Part shown: piece by piece, positions 33,929-42,895 of the stretch
Layout of the letters: each line of letters begins with the position of its first letter
How positions within the stretch are numbered: the stretch's first letter is position 1
DNA from: an uncultured Eubacteriales bacterium
GTDB taxonomy: Bacteria > Bacillota > Clostridia > Oscillospirales > Acutalibacteraceae
Assembly (NCBI GenBank): GCA_934476545.1
Contig: CAKSOB010000001.1
Location: 62,001-126,000 of the forward strand
DNA length: 64,000 bases
Reading direction: 5' to 3'
Made by a program: the position numbers and the translations under genes
The notes under the pieces: generated by a model
What the model was told of the DNA's origin: nothing
What the model saw: the letters and a program-made list of their open reading frames with translations, nothing else
The model's database searches: none

Positions 33929-35500
33929 TTATTTTACATACAAGGTACTTCCGCTAGATGCGTTCTGTGCTGCATCTATCAAGGAGTACCACGGTCCCAT
34001 GTGGAACCCAACGCTGGCGCCGGCAGCAGCCGCTACGCCAACGGCAATGCACGCTACCATTGCAATGGTGGCAATGGTCTTTACACTTTTCAGCTTGCCG
34101 TCCGGGGATTCATTTCTCGCCATAGAAGCCAATCCTACGCCGACACCTGCCAGCGCCATAGCGATGGCATAGCCCCAAGTAAAGCCAAACAATCCGCTGA
34201 TTCCCAAGCCGATTGCAGCGCCTAAGCAGCTGAAAGACACGCCCAACTGTACTCCGCCGATTGTAAAGCGGTGGAACAGGTAGAAGATAGCGGACAGTAC
34301 CAAGCCGATACCAACACCCAAAGCCAAGTTATCGGTAGCGATAACCACGATGGCGGTCAGGGCCATGGCAACGGTTTCTTTTACCGGAACCTTTGCTACA
34401 TGGATAATGGAATCCCAGTTAATGGTATGGAATACGACCACGAACATAACCGCACACAACGCTGCCAGTGGAATACTCTCCAACAGGAACGGAACGGTAA
34501 ACAGCAAGCCTGCCATCAGAACGCCGGCAACAAACTGGGACAAACGTCCTTTACCGCCGGACTTCAGGTTGGTAACAGTCATTGCAATCATACCGCAGCC
34601 CGGCATAGCGCCAACCATACCGCAAACCATGTTGCCGATACCTTGGGCACGGCACTCACGGTTTTTGTTACTGGTGGTCTTTGTTTCATCATCCACCATA
34701 CGGGAGGTCAGCATGGACTCAATCAAGCCTACAAATGCAATAGAGAATGCAGTTGGCAGGATGGTCAGGAAGCATTGTCCTGTGAAAATGCCGCCGATAT
34801 GGGTGAATACATAACCCATATACTGGAAGCTGGCGGTAACGGAACCCATATCGCCGATTCGGGTCACATCGCTGCGGAAAATCAAGGCATATGCCGTAAT
34901 CAATACGATGGCTACGAAGGATTCCGGAACCTTCTTGAGGAACGGCAGAACCTTCTTCAGGAACGGGAATCCGATAATGATGCCGATACCGCAAGCAATC
35001 AGAATGTACATTTCCCAGGTGCGTCCGATGCACAGCTTGAGCTGGGAAATCAAGATAACGATGGCAAAGCCGTTCACAAAACCGTGCATAACGCTTTGCG
35101 GAATGAACTTTACCAACGAACCAACCCGGCAAACACCCAAGATAAACTGGATGATACCCGCCATAATAATGGTGGCAAATATGTATTCCGGATTGGAGAT
35201 GCCGTACTGTTTAATCAGTCCGGCAAGAATCAGGGCAGTTGCGCCGGCACCGGCGGAAATCATTCCGGGACGTCCGCCGATAAATGCCAGAAGCACCGTC
35301 AGACAGATGCAGGTGAACAATCCCATGTAAGGATGCACACCTACAACGATCATGAAGCCGATTACTTCAGGGAGCAGCGCAAAAGTGGTAACGGCGCCGC
35401 CCCACAGGTCGCCGACCACGTTGCCGAACCATTGGGATAATTCCCTTTGGAAGAAGCCCTGTTTTTTCTCAGGGGCAACGGCAGTTTCAGTTGTTTTCAT
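33929..35500 (-). CDS. SulP-family anion transporter without STAS domain
   Basis: 523-residue polytopic membrane protein. The conserved SulP start is visible (GDLWGGAVTTFALLPEVIGFMIVVG, seen as ALLPEVIGF near residue 42), followed by about 12 hydrophobic segments, with GGRPGMISAGAGATA and the VGLIESMLTSRMVD stretch typical for the family. Known members carry sulfate, bicarbonate, oxalate or other anions. The usual cytoplasmic C-terminal STAS domain is missing: the protein ends in a membrane segment and a short tail. The substrate cannot be told from sequence. Monocistronic, with a strong promoter and a structured leader. Confidence 0.85.
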   Translation of the reverse strand: MKTTETAVAPEKKQGFFQRELSQWFGNVVGDLWGGAVTTFALLPEVIGFMIVVGVHPYMGLFTCICLTVLLAFIGGRPGMISAGAGATALILAGLIKQYGISNPEYIFATIIMAGIIQFILGVCRVGSLVKFIPQSVMHGFVNGFAIVILISQLKLCIGRTWEMYILIACGIGIIIGFPFLKKVLPFLKKVPESFVAIVLITAYALIFRSDVTRIGDMGSVTASFQYMGYVFTHIGGIFTGQCFLTILPTAFSIAFVGLIESMLTSRMVDDETKTTSNKNRECRAQGIGNMVCGMVGAMPGCGMIAMTVTNLKSGGKGRLSQFVAGVLMAGLLFTVPFLLESIPLAALCAVMFVVVFHTINWDSIIHVAKVPVKETVAMALTAIVVIATDNLALGVGIGLVLSAIFYLFHRFTIGGVQLGVSFSCLGAAIGLGISGLFGFTWGYAIAMALAGVGVGLASMARNESPDGKLKSVKTIATIAMVACIAVGVAAAAGASVGFHMGPWYSLIDAAQNASSGSTLYVK

Positions 35501-35526
35501 TTTGAATCGCCTCTTTAATTTTTAAA

Positions 35527-35606
35527 AATAGCCGAATCAATTTATTCCACGATGCACAGGAGTTGTGCAAACGGAATCCTCAAAACTTGTGGGAAAACCA
35601 CATCCG
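35527..35606 (-). other. Structured 5' leader of the SulP gene
   Basis: The minus-strand leader can form an ACGGA/TCCGT stem enclosing TGTGG/CCACA, followed by a separate TGCACA/TGTGCA hairpin. No known riboswitch consensus was recognised, and no terminator-like T run follows the stems. Confidence 0.35.
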
Positions 35607-35607
35607 T

Positions 35608-35636
35608 ATTATACTACAAAGTTCACAATTTCGCAA
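35608..35636 (-). promoter_or_regulatory. Promoter of the SulP gene
   Basis: Minus-strand TTGCGA and TATAAT with 17-nt spacing, about 105 nt upstream of the start codon. Confidence 0.75.
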
Positions 35637-35704
35637 TAATTTTTTTGCTAAAAGAACGTTCCCTAAATTCTCACCTCGAACTACTTGTTTTTTTGGCGAA
35701 CATC

Positions 35705-35733
35705 TTGTCCCAATTCGGTTCCTGTGCTACAAT
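35705..35733 (+). promoter_or_regulatory. Promoter of gene 35765-36058
   Basis: TTGTCC and TACAAT with 17-nt spacing, extended by TGC directly before the -10; 31 nt upstream of the start. Confidence 0.7.
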
Positions 35734-35764
35734 AAAAAGACAATTCATGCTAGGAGGAACTGCC

Positions 35765-36058
35765 ATGTTATTGACACAACAGCTTGAAAACGAATACACC
35801 GTAGACGGCAAAACCTACACTGTAAAAATTACCGCTATGCCGGCGGAAAACGGATTTTACCGCACCAATTACCGCTTCCATTACGGAGATGACGAACGGG
35901 AAACCAACTTTTACTGCATGACCAGTGAAAACTTTGAAGTGGTATTCCGTTATCTTGTAGAAGCGAGAGAACTGTTCGGTGACGAGTGGCGCACCCGTTT
36001 GAAGTTTGACCACCGCACCAAAGCACTCTTTTTAGATGACCACCAGCTGTTGGTATAG
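35765..36058 (+). CDS. Small soluble protein of unknown function
   Basis: 97 residues from an ATG behind AGGAGG. The frame stays open further upstream, but the promoter and ribosome binding site fix this start. The sequence alternates strand-like segments (YTVDGKTYTVKITAMPAE and similar) with two helices in the C-terminal half; no signal peptide, membrane segment or catalytic motif. Codon use is like the neighbours. Monocistronic between its own promoter and terminator, so clearly a real gene, but I do not recognise it. Confidence 0.72.
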   Translation: MLLTQQLENEYTVDGKTYTVKITAMPAENGFYRTNYRFHYGDDERETNFYCMTSENFEVVFRYLVEARELFGDEWRTRLKFDHRTKALFLDDHQLLV

Positions 36059-36065
36059 TCCAAAA

Positions 36066-36094
36066 CAAAAAGACCCCATATGGGGTCTTTTTTT
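36066..36094 (+). terminator. Bidirectional terminator between gene 35765-36058 and phoR
   Basis: Hairpin AAAAAGACCCC / GGGGTCTTTTT, 11 perfect pairs with T runs on both strands; it also ends the pst-pho operon arriving on the minus strand. Confidence 0.85.
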
Positions 36095-37766
36095 ATTGTG
36101 CCGGAAAGAGAATGGTAATGGTAGTTCCCTTGCCCTCTGCGCTGTTTAAGGTTACTTCTGCATCATGGTATGCTGCGCCGTGCTTTACGATGGAAAGCCC
36201 CAGCCCGGTACCACCAATGCTCCGGGAATGGCTCTTGTCTACCCGATAGAACCGCTCAAACACACGATTTTGTTGGGCTTCCGGAATGCCGATGCCCGTA
36301 TCTTTTACCGATAAGAACGGATGTCCGGCACGTTTCCCGGTGGTGATTTCCACACTGCCGCCCTCACGGTTGTACTTCACTGCATTGTCGCACAAGTTAA
36401 AGACCATCTCGCTGAGGATTTGCCGCACACCAAAAACGGTAGCCTCACCGCCCTCCACCGTGATAGCGATATGCCGCTTCTCTGCGGTGCTTTGCAGACA
36501 GTCTGCCGCCAACTCTGCCAACTCGTGAAGGTCGGTTTGCTCTCTGGGGAACTCTCCGGTGTTCTCATCCAGTCGAGAAACCTTGATAATATCCTCCACC
36601 AATGTAATCAACCGCTGCGCCTCTTGATAGATATTTCCCGCAAAGGCAGGAACATCTTCCGGCTGCACCATGCCGTTTTTCATCAACTCCGCGTAACCGG
36701 AAACCACATTGAGTGGTGTTTTTAACTCATGAGATACATTTGCAGAAAACTCTCTCCGCAGTTGATCCCGCTGCTGCTGCTCTGTCACATCCAGTAACAA
36801 AATGACAGCACCGGTTACGTTTCCGTTATCGGTCACCGGATTGGCAAGCAGTTGATACTGGCGACCGTCAATCTCCAGAATCCGGTCATCCCGCTCTCCG
36901 GCTAAAGCTGTGGCAACCGCTTGTTGGAACGCTTCTGTTCGGTTAAAGACCAAGAAGCTCTGGCTTTCTCCGTTAATATCCGCCACATTTAAAATCCGAA
37001 CAGCACTCTGGTTATAGGAAAGAATCTTCCCCTCCGTATCTACCAAAACCATGCCCTCGCTCATGTTTCCGGTGATGGCTTCAAAATCTGCTTGCTTTCC
37101 TCGAATATCCTCCATCTGCTTTTGAATCAACCGATTTTGTTTTTCAATTCGAGTGAGCAGCGGGGATAATTCATCGTACACCTTATTCTCTGTGGGCAAT
37201 TCCAAATTCAATTCATTGATTGGTTTCACAATTCGCTTTGTTTGGAAATGTGCCAACAACAGAGAGATTCCAAACACAATCCCCACAATGGCAAGCATGG
37301 TCGGAATTACCGATACCCACACTAGGAACACGCTATTCATAGTACTGGACACTCGCAAAACATTGCCGTCTTCCAGTTTTACTGCATAATAATAGGTTTG
37401 CGCCGAAAAGGTTTTTGACATTCGGCTGTCCTCACCGGTTCCATTTGCCAGCGCTGCCTGCACCTCCGGACGGTCTTTGTGATTCTCCATGGCTTCATCG
37501 GTGCTGCTTTCATACAGCACTTCTCCGGAGGGTGCAATCAATGTGATTCGACTGCGGTTTTCTTTCAAAACATTTTGATCCAAACGGGAAAAATAATTCT
37601 CTCCCGATGTTTCCATTCCGGCTTGCAGATATTCCGACTCTAATCGCACCTCTGTTTTCATAGCGTTGTAGGAGTCGTTATACAGGAGAATCGCAATCAA
37701 TGTAGCCGTCAGCAACACCACCATTGCCGACAACAAACACATGCTGCGAAAAATTCGCTTTTTCAT
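36093..37766 (-). CDS. phoR: Phosphate-regulon sensor histidine kinase PhoR
   Basis: 557-residue membrane kinase. Two membrane segments (about 9-29 and 148-172) flank an extracytoplasmic sensor region; then a HAMP-like linker, a PAS domain (about 215-320), HisKA with H346 in SHELKTPLN, and the ATP-binding domain with N-box NLCDNAVKYN, G1 KDTGIGIP and G2 GTGLGLSIV. It lies last in the pst-pho operon behind its response regulator (27 nt), which supports a PhoR assignment rather than another kinase of the same layout. Confidence 0.93.
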   Translation of the reverse strand: MKKRIFRSMCLLSAMVVLLTATLIAILLYNDSYNAMKTEVRLESEYLQAGMETSGENYFSRLDQNVLKENRSRITLIAPSGEVLYESSTDEAMENHKDRPEVQAALANGTGEDSRMSKTFSAQTYYYAVKLEDGNVLRVSSTMNSVFLVWVSVIPTMLAIVGIVFGISLLLAHFQTKRIVKPINELNLELPTENKVYDELSPLLTRIEKQNRLIQKQMEDIRGKQADFEAITGNMSEGMVLVDTEGKILSYNQSAVRILNVADINGESQSFLVFNRTEAFQQAVATALAGERDDRILEIDGRQYQLLANPVTDNGNVTGAVILLLDVTEQQQRDQLRREFSANVSHELKTPLNVVSGYAELMKNGMVQPEDVPAFAGNIYQEAQRLITLVEDIIKVSRLDENTGEFPREQTDLHELAELAADCLQSTAEKRHIAITVEGGEATVFGVRQILSEMVFNLCDNAVKYNREGGSVEITTGKRAGHPFLSVKDTGIGIPEAQQNRVFERFYRVDKSHSRSIGGTGLGLSIVKHGAAYHDAEVTLNSAEGKGTTITILFPAQ

Positions 37767-37793
37767 GCAATTCCCCCTTTCTTTTCCCGCCGA

Positions 37794-38480
37794 TTAACCG
37801 GAATGCTTTTCATTCAGCGGTGGAATTTTATATCCCACCCCTCGAATGGTTTCGATGTAGCTGCCGCATTCTCCCAGTTTTTGCCGCAGGGTACGAATGT
37901 GAACGTCTACTGTGCGGGTTTCACCGTCAAATTCATATCCCCATACACGGTTCAGAATGGCATCTCTGGTAAGCACACAGCCTTCATTTTCCATCAAGCA
38001 GCACAGCAAATCAAATTCCTTTAATGTTAAAGAAACCGGTACGCCACCTGCCTGCACTGTATGGTTGGTAGCATTCACATACAAATCTCCATGACGATAT
38101 TCCACCGTCTTGACCGGCTGTACTCGACGCAGCACCGCCTTAATGCGGGATACCAATTCCATCATACCGAAAGGCTTTGGAATATAGTCGTCTGCACCAC
38201 CGTCCAAGCCCACCACCTTGTCATATTCGCTGCCCTTGGCGGTCAGCATAATCACAGGGATCCGGCAGGTTTGCGGCGATGCCTTTAATTTTTTCAAAAT
38301 GGTAAGTCCGTCCTCGCCCGGCAGCATAATATCCAACAGAATCAAATTGGGCAGTGATTGCTCTAAGGCGCACCACAACGCTTCTCCTCGTTCAAAGCCC
38401 ACCGCCTCAAAGCCGGTGGCTTTTAAAGTATATAATACCAATTCCCGGTTGCTCTTGTCGTCCTCTACCAAATAGATCAT
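37794..38480 (-). CDS. phoB: Phosphate-regulon response regulator PhoB/PhoP
   Basis: OmpR-type regulator. The start at 38480 (MIYLVEDD) overlaps the phoU stop as ATGA, so translation is coupled; longer in-frame starts lack support. 228 residues: receiver domain with D7/D8, phosphorylated D50 in LILLDIMLPGEDG, the switch Thr in MLTAKG and Lys in YIPKPFG; winged-helix DNA-binding domain with the recognition region TRDAILNRVWGYEFDGETRTVDVHIRTLR-type sequence (VHIRTLRQKLG visible). Predicted to bind Pho boxes upstream of pstS. Confidence 0.94.
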   Translation of the reverse strand: MIYLVEDDKSNRELVLYTLKATGFEAVGFERGEALWCALEQSLPNLILLDIMLPGEDGLTILKKLKASPQTCRIPVIMLTAKGSEYDKVVGLDGGADDYIPKPFGMMELVSRIKAVLRRVQPVKTVEYRHGDLYVNATNHTVQAGGVPVSLTLKEFDLLCCLMENEGCVLTRDAILNRVWGYEFDGETRTVDVHIRTLRQKLGECGSYIETIRGVGYKIPPLNEKHSG

Positions 38481-39124
38481 AATTTGTCCCCTTTGTACAG
38501 ACCGGTGAGAGAATATTCCACCCACTCGGCAATATTGGTTGCATGATCTCCGATGCGCTCCAAATACTTGGCAATCATCAAAAGATCAATGTATGCTTTC
38601 CCTTGTGCCAAATCTCGCTGAATCAGCTCTGCCAATTCTTCCTGAAACGACACAAAATAATTATCCACAATATCGTCATCCCGCATAACCTTACGGGCTA
38701 ACTCCAAATCATTCTTTACAAAGGCATCAATGCTTTCCGTTACCATGGTGATAGCAGCCTGCCCCATAGCGGGAATACAGGTTTGGGGCAGAGAAGCACC
38801 TGTCATATGATGGGCAATGTCGGCAATGTCCGAGGCTTGGTCGCCGATGCGCTCCATGTCGGACACCATCTTCAGCGCCGCAGAGGTCATCCGCAGATCA
38901 CCCGCTACCGGCTGTTGGGTCAAGAGCAGATGCAAGCTCATCCGCTCTACCTCCCGCTCTTTTTTATCAATCTCTCGATCCACCGTAAACACATTGTCAA
39001 TCAGGCTGCCGTCTTGATCCAACAGCCCTTTAAGCGCCATGGAAATGGCGGTTTCGCACAGATTGCCCATTTTAATCAATTCATCATGGAGTGCTTCCAA
39101 CTCCCGTTGAAACGTATTTCGCAT
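38477..39124 (-). CDS. phoU: Phosphate transport regulator PhoU
   Basis: 215-residue all-helical protein from an ATG at 39124, preceded by GGGAGG. It shows the repeated PhoU helix pattern with DREIDKKEREVERMSLHLL and VSDMERIGDQASDIADIA in the first repeat and KYLERIGDHATNIAEWV in the second; the E/DxxxD clusters bind metal. PhoU links the Pst transporter to PhoR, holding the kinase off when phosphate is plentiful. It sits 1 nt after the pstB stop and overlaps phoB by 4 nt. Confidence 0.96.
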   Translation of the reverse strand: MRNTFQRELEALHDELIKMGNLCETAISMALKGLLDQDGSLIDNVFTVDREIDKKEREVERMSLHLLLTQQPVAGDLRMTSAALKMVSDMERIGDQASDIADIAHHMTGASLPQTCIPAMGQAAITMVTESIDAFVKNDLELARKVMRDDDIVDNYFVSFQEELAELIQRDLAQGKAYIDLLMIAKYLERIGDHATNIAEWVEYSLTGLYKGDKL

Positions 39125-39125
39125 C

Positions 39126-39875
39126 TTAACCAAACCTCCCCGTAATGTAATCTTCGCACCGACGATCCTTTGGTGTAGAGAACAGTGTTTCGGTATCGTT
39201 GTACTCCACAACCTCTCCCATCAGGAAGAAAGCGGTTTTATCGGCAATTCGGGTGGCTTGCTGCATATTGTGGGTTACCATAACGATAGTATACTCGTTT
39301 TTCAACTGCACTGCAAGGTCTTCAATTTTTGCCGTAGAAATTGGGTCCAAGGCAGAAGTAGGCTCGTCCATAAGCAGCACTTCCGGCTCAACCGCCAACG
39401 CTCTGGCAATGCAAAGCCGCTGCTGCTGTCCGCCGGAAAGCCCCAACGCGCTCTTTTTCAAGCGATCCTTGAGTTCATCCCAAATAGCTGCATTCCGCAG
39501 AGATTTTTCCACAATCTCATCCAGCTTGGCTTTTTGCCGAATTCCGTGGGTTCTCGGCCCAAAGGCAATGTTATCATAAATGCTCATTGGAAAGGGGTTC
39601 GGCTTTTGGAATACCATGCCTACCCGTTTCCGCAGGATATTCAAATCAATGCCGCCGTAAATATCCTTGTCATCCAACAGCACCTTGCCGGTAATTTTAC
39701 ACCCCTCTACTAAATCATTCATGCGATTGAGGGATTTCAACAGAGTGGATTTACCGCAGCCGGAGGGCCCGATAAACGCCGTTACTTGGTTGCTTTCCAA
39801 CTGCAGGTTGATATTTTTTAAGGCATGAAATTTGCCGTAATATAAATCTAAATTTTCAATGGTGAATTTATTCAT
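39126..39875 (-). CDS. pstB: Phosphate ABC transporter ATP-binding protein PstB
   Basis: 249-residue ATPase with Walker [10 protein letters not shown], the Q-loop [21 protein letters not shown] (PstB-typical QKPNPFP), signature LSGGQQQRL, Walker [14 protein letters not shown] and the switch His in MVTHNMQQA. It energises high-affinity phosphate import with PstA and PstC. 6 nt separate it from pstA. Confidence 0.97.
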   Translation of the reverse strand: MNKFTIENLDLYYGKFHALKNINLQLESNQVTAFIGPSGCGKSTLLKSLNRMNDLVEGCKITGKVLLDDKDIYGGIDLNILRKRVGMVFQKPNPFPMSIYDNIAFGPRTHGIRQKAKLDEIVEKSLRNAAIWDELKDRLKKSALGLSGGQQQRLCIARALAVEPEVLLMDEPTSALDPISTAKIEDLAVQLKNEYTIVMVTHNMQQATRIADKTAFFLMGEVVEYNDTETLFSTPKDRRCEDYITGRFG

Positions 39876-39881
39876 CAGGAC

Positions 39882-40805
39882 TCATCCTTTCGCTAACTTT
39901 TTTGCCACAAATCCGGACAACCCATTCATGCCAACTACAATGACCAACAGTACCAACGCTGTGGCATAGGATTTTCCGATGGCAAGCCCTTCACTGGACA
40001 GGGACCACATATGTACCGCTAATGTTCGAGTAGAATCCATAAGAGAACCCGCTACTTCCGGTACAGTACCGGCGGTGTAAATCAGCGCTGCGGATTCACC
40101 GACAATACGACCGATTGCTAAAATAACGCCGGACAAAATACCGGGGATGGCTGCCGGAAGAATAATGCTGAACACGGTACGCAGCCGTCCTGCGCCCAAA
40201 CCGAAGCTGCCTTCTCGATAAGAATCCGGCACCGCACGGAGCGCTTCTTCGGTGGAACGAATAATCAGCGGCAAAATCATAATTGCCAGTGTGAGTGAAC
40301 CGGATAACAAAGAGTATCCCCAATGGAATGTGGTTACAAAGCAAAGATAACCGAACAGGCCGTATACAATGGATGGAATCCCGGAAAGGGTTTCGGTAGT
40401 CAAGCGGATAATGTTCACCAGCTTATTGCCACGTCCGGTGTATTCTACTAAATAGATGGCTGCAAAAATTCCAATCGGCACTGCCAGAATCAAAGAGCAA
40501 GCCGTTACAATCAAGGTGTTAATCAAAGCCGGCATGAGGGAGCCGTTGGCTTTGGTGTAGGTCCAAGAGAATAAATCCAAGCTGAGGTTTGGTACACCCA
40601 TCACTACAATGTAGCCAATGAGAAATGCCACAAAGGATGCGGTCACTAAAATTGCCAACAAGGTGAGAATCAATAAAACCATGGAAACAGGGTGATGACG
40701 ATAGGTTGCCAACCGCTGCTTTAAGGTAACACGGTTAATCCCTGCTTTGGGCGGTAAATCTTCCGTAGGCGGCACGCAGCCGTTTGTTTTTTCTATGGTT
40801 GCCAT
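39882..40805 (-). CDS. pstA: Phosphate ABC transporter permease PstA
   Basis: 307-residue membrane permease with six hydrophobic segments and the family regions ETLSGIPSIVYGLFG and the EAA-loop EALRAVPDSYREGSFGLGAGRLRT (visible as EEALRAVPDSYREGS). Its first about 40 residues are a cytoplasmic lead. The start codon directly follows the pstC stop (TAAATG), so the two are translationally coupled. Confidence 0.96.
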   Translation of the reverse strand: MATIEKTNGCVPPTEDLPPKAGINRVTLKQRLATYRHHPVSMVLLILTLLAILVTASFVAFLIGYIVVMGVPNLSLDLFSWTYTKANGSLMPALINTLIVTACSLILAVPIGIFAAIYLVEYTGRGNKLVNIIRLTTETLSGIPSIVYGLFGYLCFVTTFHWGYSLLSGSLTLAIMILPLIIRSTEEALRAVPDSYREGSFGLGAGRLRTVFSIILPAAIPGILSGVILAIGRIVGESAALIYTAGTVPEVAGSLMDSTRTLAVHMWSLSSEGLAIGKSYATALVLLVIVVGMNGLSGFVAKKLAKG

Positions 40806-41657
40806 TTAATTCGCCCTCCTTCTTTTTAACAGAGAGAATGAAAGGTTGATAATCAAAATAAAGACAAACAATACCACACCGGTCGCAATCAGTGCTTCTC
40901 GGTGCAAGCCGGAAGCGTAGCCCATCTCCGTTACAATGTTGGAGGTCATGGTACGCACACCGGAGAGAATGCTATCCGGCATTGCCACAGAGTTACCGGC
41001 AACCATGATCACTGCCATGGTTTCGCCGATGGCTCTGCCGATGCCCAGTACAACACCTGCCAAAATACCGGATTTTGCAGCAGGCAGGGTAGCGCAGAAT
41101 ACGCTGCGCTCGTGGGTAGCGCCCAATGCCAATGCGCCTTCATAGTAGCTGTTGGGAACGGCACGAATTGCAGATTCCGACAAGTTAATGATGGTTGGCA
41201 GAATCATCATGCCCAAGAGAATGGATGCGGTAAGGATATTGCTGCCTGTTCCGCCAAAAATACCACGGATTGCCGGAACGATGATTACCATGCCGAAAAA
41301 GCCGTAAACAATGGAAGGGATACCTGCCATCAGGTTGATTGCCGGTTTTAATACCCGATACAGGGAGCGTGGACAGAACCGCGCCATAAAGACTGCTGCC
41401 AGCACACCAATCGGTACGCCGATGATAATTGCACCGGCTGTTACATACAAGCTGCCTAAGATAAACGGTAGGATGCCGTACAAGCCGTTAGATGGCCGCC
41501 AAGTGGAGCCGAGAAGGAAATCGAAAATTCCGATTTTCCCGATTGCAGGAATGCCGTTGACAAATAAGAACAAGCAAATCAAAATGACAGCGGCAATGGA
41601 AGCGCAGGCAGCAATAATAAATACCACCTTCATTCCGGTTTCTTTCAGTTGTTTCAT
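40806..41657 (-). CDS. pstC: Phosphate ABC transporter permease PstC
   Basis: 283-residue permease from an ATG at 41657 (MKQLKETGMK) behind GAGGTGA. Six membrane segments with the family stretches LLGSTWRPSNGLYGILPF, NLMAGIPSIVYGFFG and the EAA-loop ESAIRAVPNSYYEGALALGA. It pairs with PstA to form the channel. About 150 nt, holding two strong hairpins, separate it from pstS. Confidence 0.96.
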   Translation of the reverse strand: MKQLKETGMKVVFIIAACASIAAVILICLFLFVNGIPAIGKIGIFDFLLGSTWRPSNGLYGILPFILGSLYVTAGAIIIGVPIGVLAAVFMARFCPRSLYRVLKPAINLMAGIPSIVYGFFGMVIIVPAIRGIFGGTGSNILTASILLGMMILPTIINLSESAIRAVPNSYYEGALALGATHERSVFCATLPAAKSGILAGVVLGIGRAIGETMAVIMVAGNSVAMPDSILSGVRTMTSNIVTEMGYASGLHREALIATGVVLFVFILIINLSFSLLKRRRAN

Positions 41658-41716
41658 AATGTAGTCACCTCTTACAGTGTTGTGGGGGATTTTGCAAGCC
41701 GAACATAGGATCAAAC

Positions 41717-41804
41717 AGAGGTCGTTCGTTTAGGATGGAATGGGGGATTGGGGATAGGGGAAACCGAACGAACTCTGGTTGCCCCTATGCTGTTGCACGG
41801 GGCA
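41717..41804 (-). other. Two hairpins between pstS and pstC
   Basis: Directly past the pstS stop lies TGCCCC/GGGGCA (41780-41804), then a larger hairpin built on AGAG..CGTTCG / CGAACG..CTCT (41717-41775), with a G-rich loop. No T run follows either. Such structures typically protect or partly end the pstS message, giving more binding protein than permease. This role is inferred. Confidence 0.55.
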
Positions 41805-41810
41805 GGGGAA

Positions 41811-42704
41811 TTAGCCGTTCAGTTGACTCCAGTCTGTGGTTTCGCCTACATAGACGGATTTTACTTGATCCTTTGTCATGGTTTCGATTGGGTTGCTGTC
41901 GTTTACAATCACAGCAATCCCGTCAATCGCAATCACAGTGGCGGTCAAGCCTGCGGATTTCTCCTCATCCTTCAGTTCTCTGGAAGCCATACCGATATCG
42001 CAGATGCCTTCTTTTGCGGAGTTTACACCGGTGGTGGAATCACTGGTTTGAATCTCGATTTCTGCATTGGTGTTGACTGCCAGATATGCTTCCTTCAAGG
42101 CTTCCATTACCGGAGAAACGGAGGAAGAGCCTGCGATTACCAGCTTGCCGGTTGGCGCCTTTGTCTTAAATGCTTTTGCATTATCTACGGATGCAGTGTA
42201 CTTGTTGTCCTCTACAATCTTTTGTCCGTCTGCGCTCAGGATAAAGTCAATGAAATCCTGTGCTACTTCGCTGACAGAATCCTTTGTTACAATGTTAAAT
42301 GGACGGGATACTGCGTATGTACCGTTCTTTACATTGTCTGCTGTGGCATCTACATTATCAATTTTCACTGCCTTTACGCTGTCGTCCAGAGAACCGAGAG
42401 ATAGGTAACCGATGGCGTTCGGGTCATTTGCCACGTTGGTCATCATAACGGCAGTGCTATTGGTTACGGAAGCGTCCGCCTTGGTGCGGTCGATTTTTTC
42501 ACCGTTTGCATCCTTCTCCTCTACGCCGAACAGCTCTACGAATGCAGAGCGGGTACCGGAGCCGTCTTCTCTGGAAATAACATTGATGGTGCCGGTGCCG
42601 CCCTCTGTGGAATCGGAAGTTCCGCCGCAGCCTACCAACACGCCCATGCTCAACATAGCTGCCAGCGCAAGTGCGCCAATGGATTTCAAACTTGGTTTTC
42701 TCAT
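41811..42704 (-). CDS. pstS: Phosphate-binding lipoprotein PstS
   Basis: 297 residues with a lipoprotein signal (lipobox LVGC, lipidated C26) followed by a Ser/Thr/Gly linker. Phosphate-site stretches of the family are visible: ISREDGSGTRSAFVELFG (given as SREDGSGTRSAF) and GSSSVSPVMEAL, and the C-terminal ASRELKDEEK. It captures phosphate outside the membrane for PstCAB. First gene of the pst-pho operon, with Pho-box candidates upstream and GGAG before the ATG. Confidence 0.96.
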   Translation of the reverse strand: MRKPSLKSIGALALAAMLSMGVLVGCGGTSDSTEGGTGTINVISREDGSGTRSAFVELFGVEEKDANGEKIDRTKADASVTNSTAVMMTNVANDPNAIGYLSLGSLDDSVKAVKIDNVDATADNVKNGTYAVSRPFNIVTKDSVSEVAQDFIDFILSADGQKIVEDNKYTASVDNAKAFKTKAPTGKLVIAGSSSVSPVMEALKEAYLAVNTNAEIEIQTSDSTTGVNSAKEGICDIGMASRELKDEEKSAGLTATVIAIDGIAVIVNDSNPIETMTKDQVKSVYVGETTDWSQLNG

Positions 42705-42751
42705 AAATACAATCTCCTTTTTTCGATGGTTGTTTGGTTCGGTTTGACTTT

Positions 42752-42806
42752 ATTGTAAAATTGCAATGTAAAATACAAAATCGTTTCTTTGTAAAGGGAA
42801 TGTAAA
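42752..42806 (-). promoter_or_regulatory. Candidate Pho boxes and promoter of the pst operon
   Basis: Four copies of TTTACA (minus strand; TGTAAA at 42754, 42767, 42790 and 42801 on the plus strand). The two upstream copies are exactly 11 bp apart, and the gap to the next is 23 bp, about two turns. Bacillus PhoP binds TT(A/T)ACA repeats of about 11 bp. The proximal copy overlaps a TACAAT -10 hexamer (42752-42757); no good -35 is present, as expected for an activated promoter. Confidence 0.65.
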
Positions 42807-42819
42807 ATCTTCCAGCCGG

Positions 42820-42864
42820 TTGTTATTTCCTCCAAAATATGGTAAGATACCTTTCGCATCTTAC
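42820..42864 (+). promoter_or_regulatory. Divergent promoter with inverted repeat, gene 42896-43612
   Basis: TTGTTA (42820-42825) and TAAGAT (42843-42848), 17 nt apart. The -10 is part of the perfect inverted repeat GTAAGAT (42842-42848) / ATCTTAC (42858-42864). Confidence 0.6.
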
Positions 42865-42895
42865 TTATTTTTCTTTTTAGAAAGGAGCGACTGTT

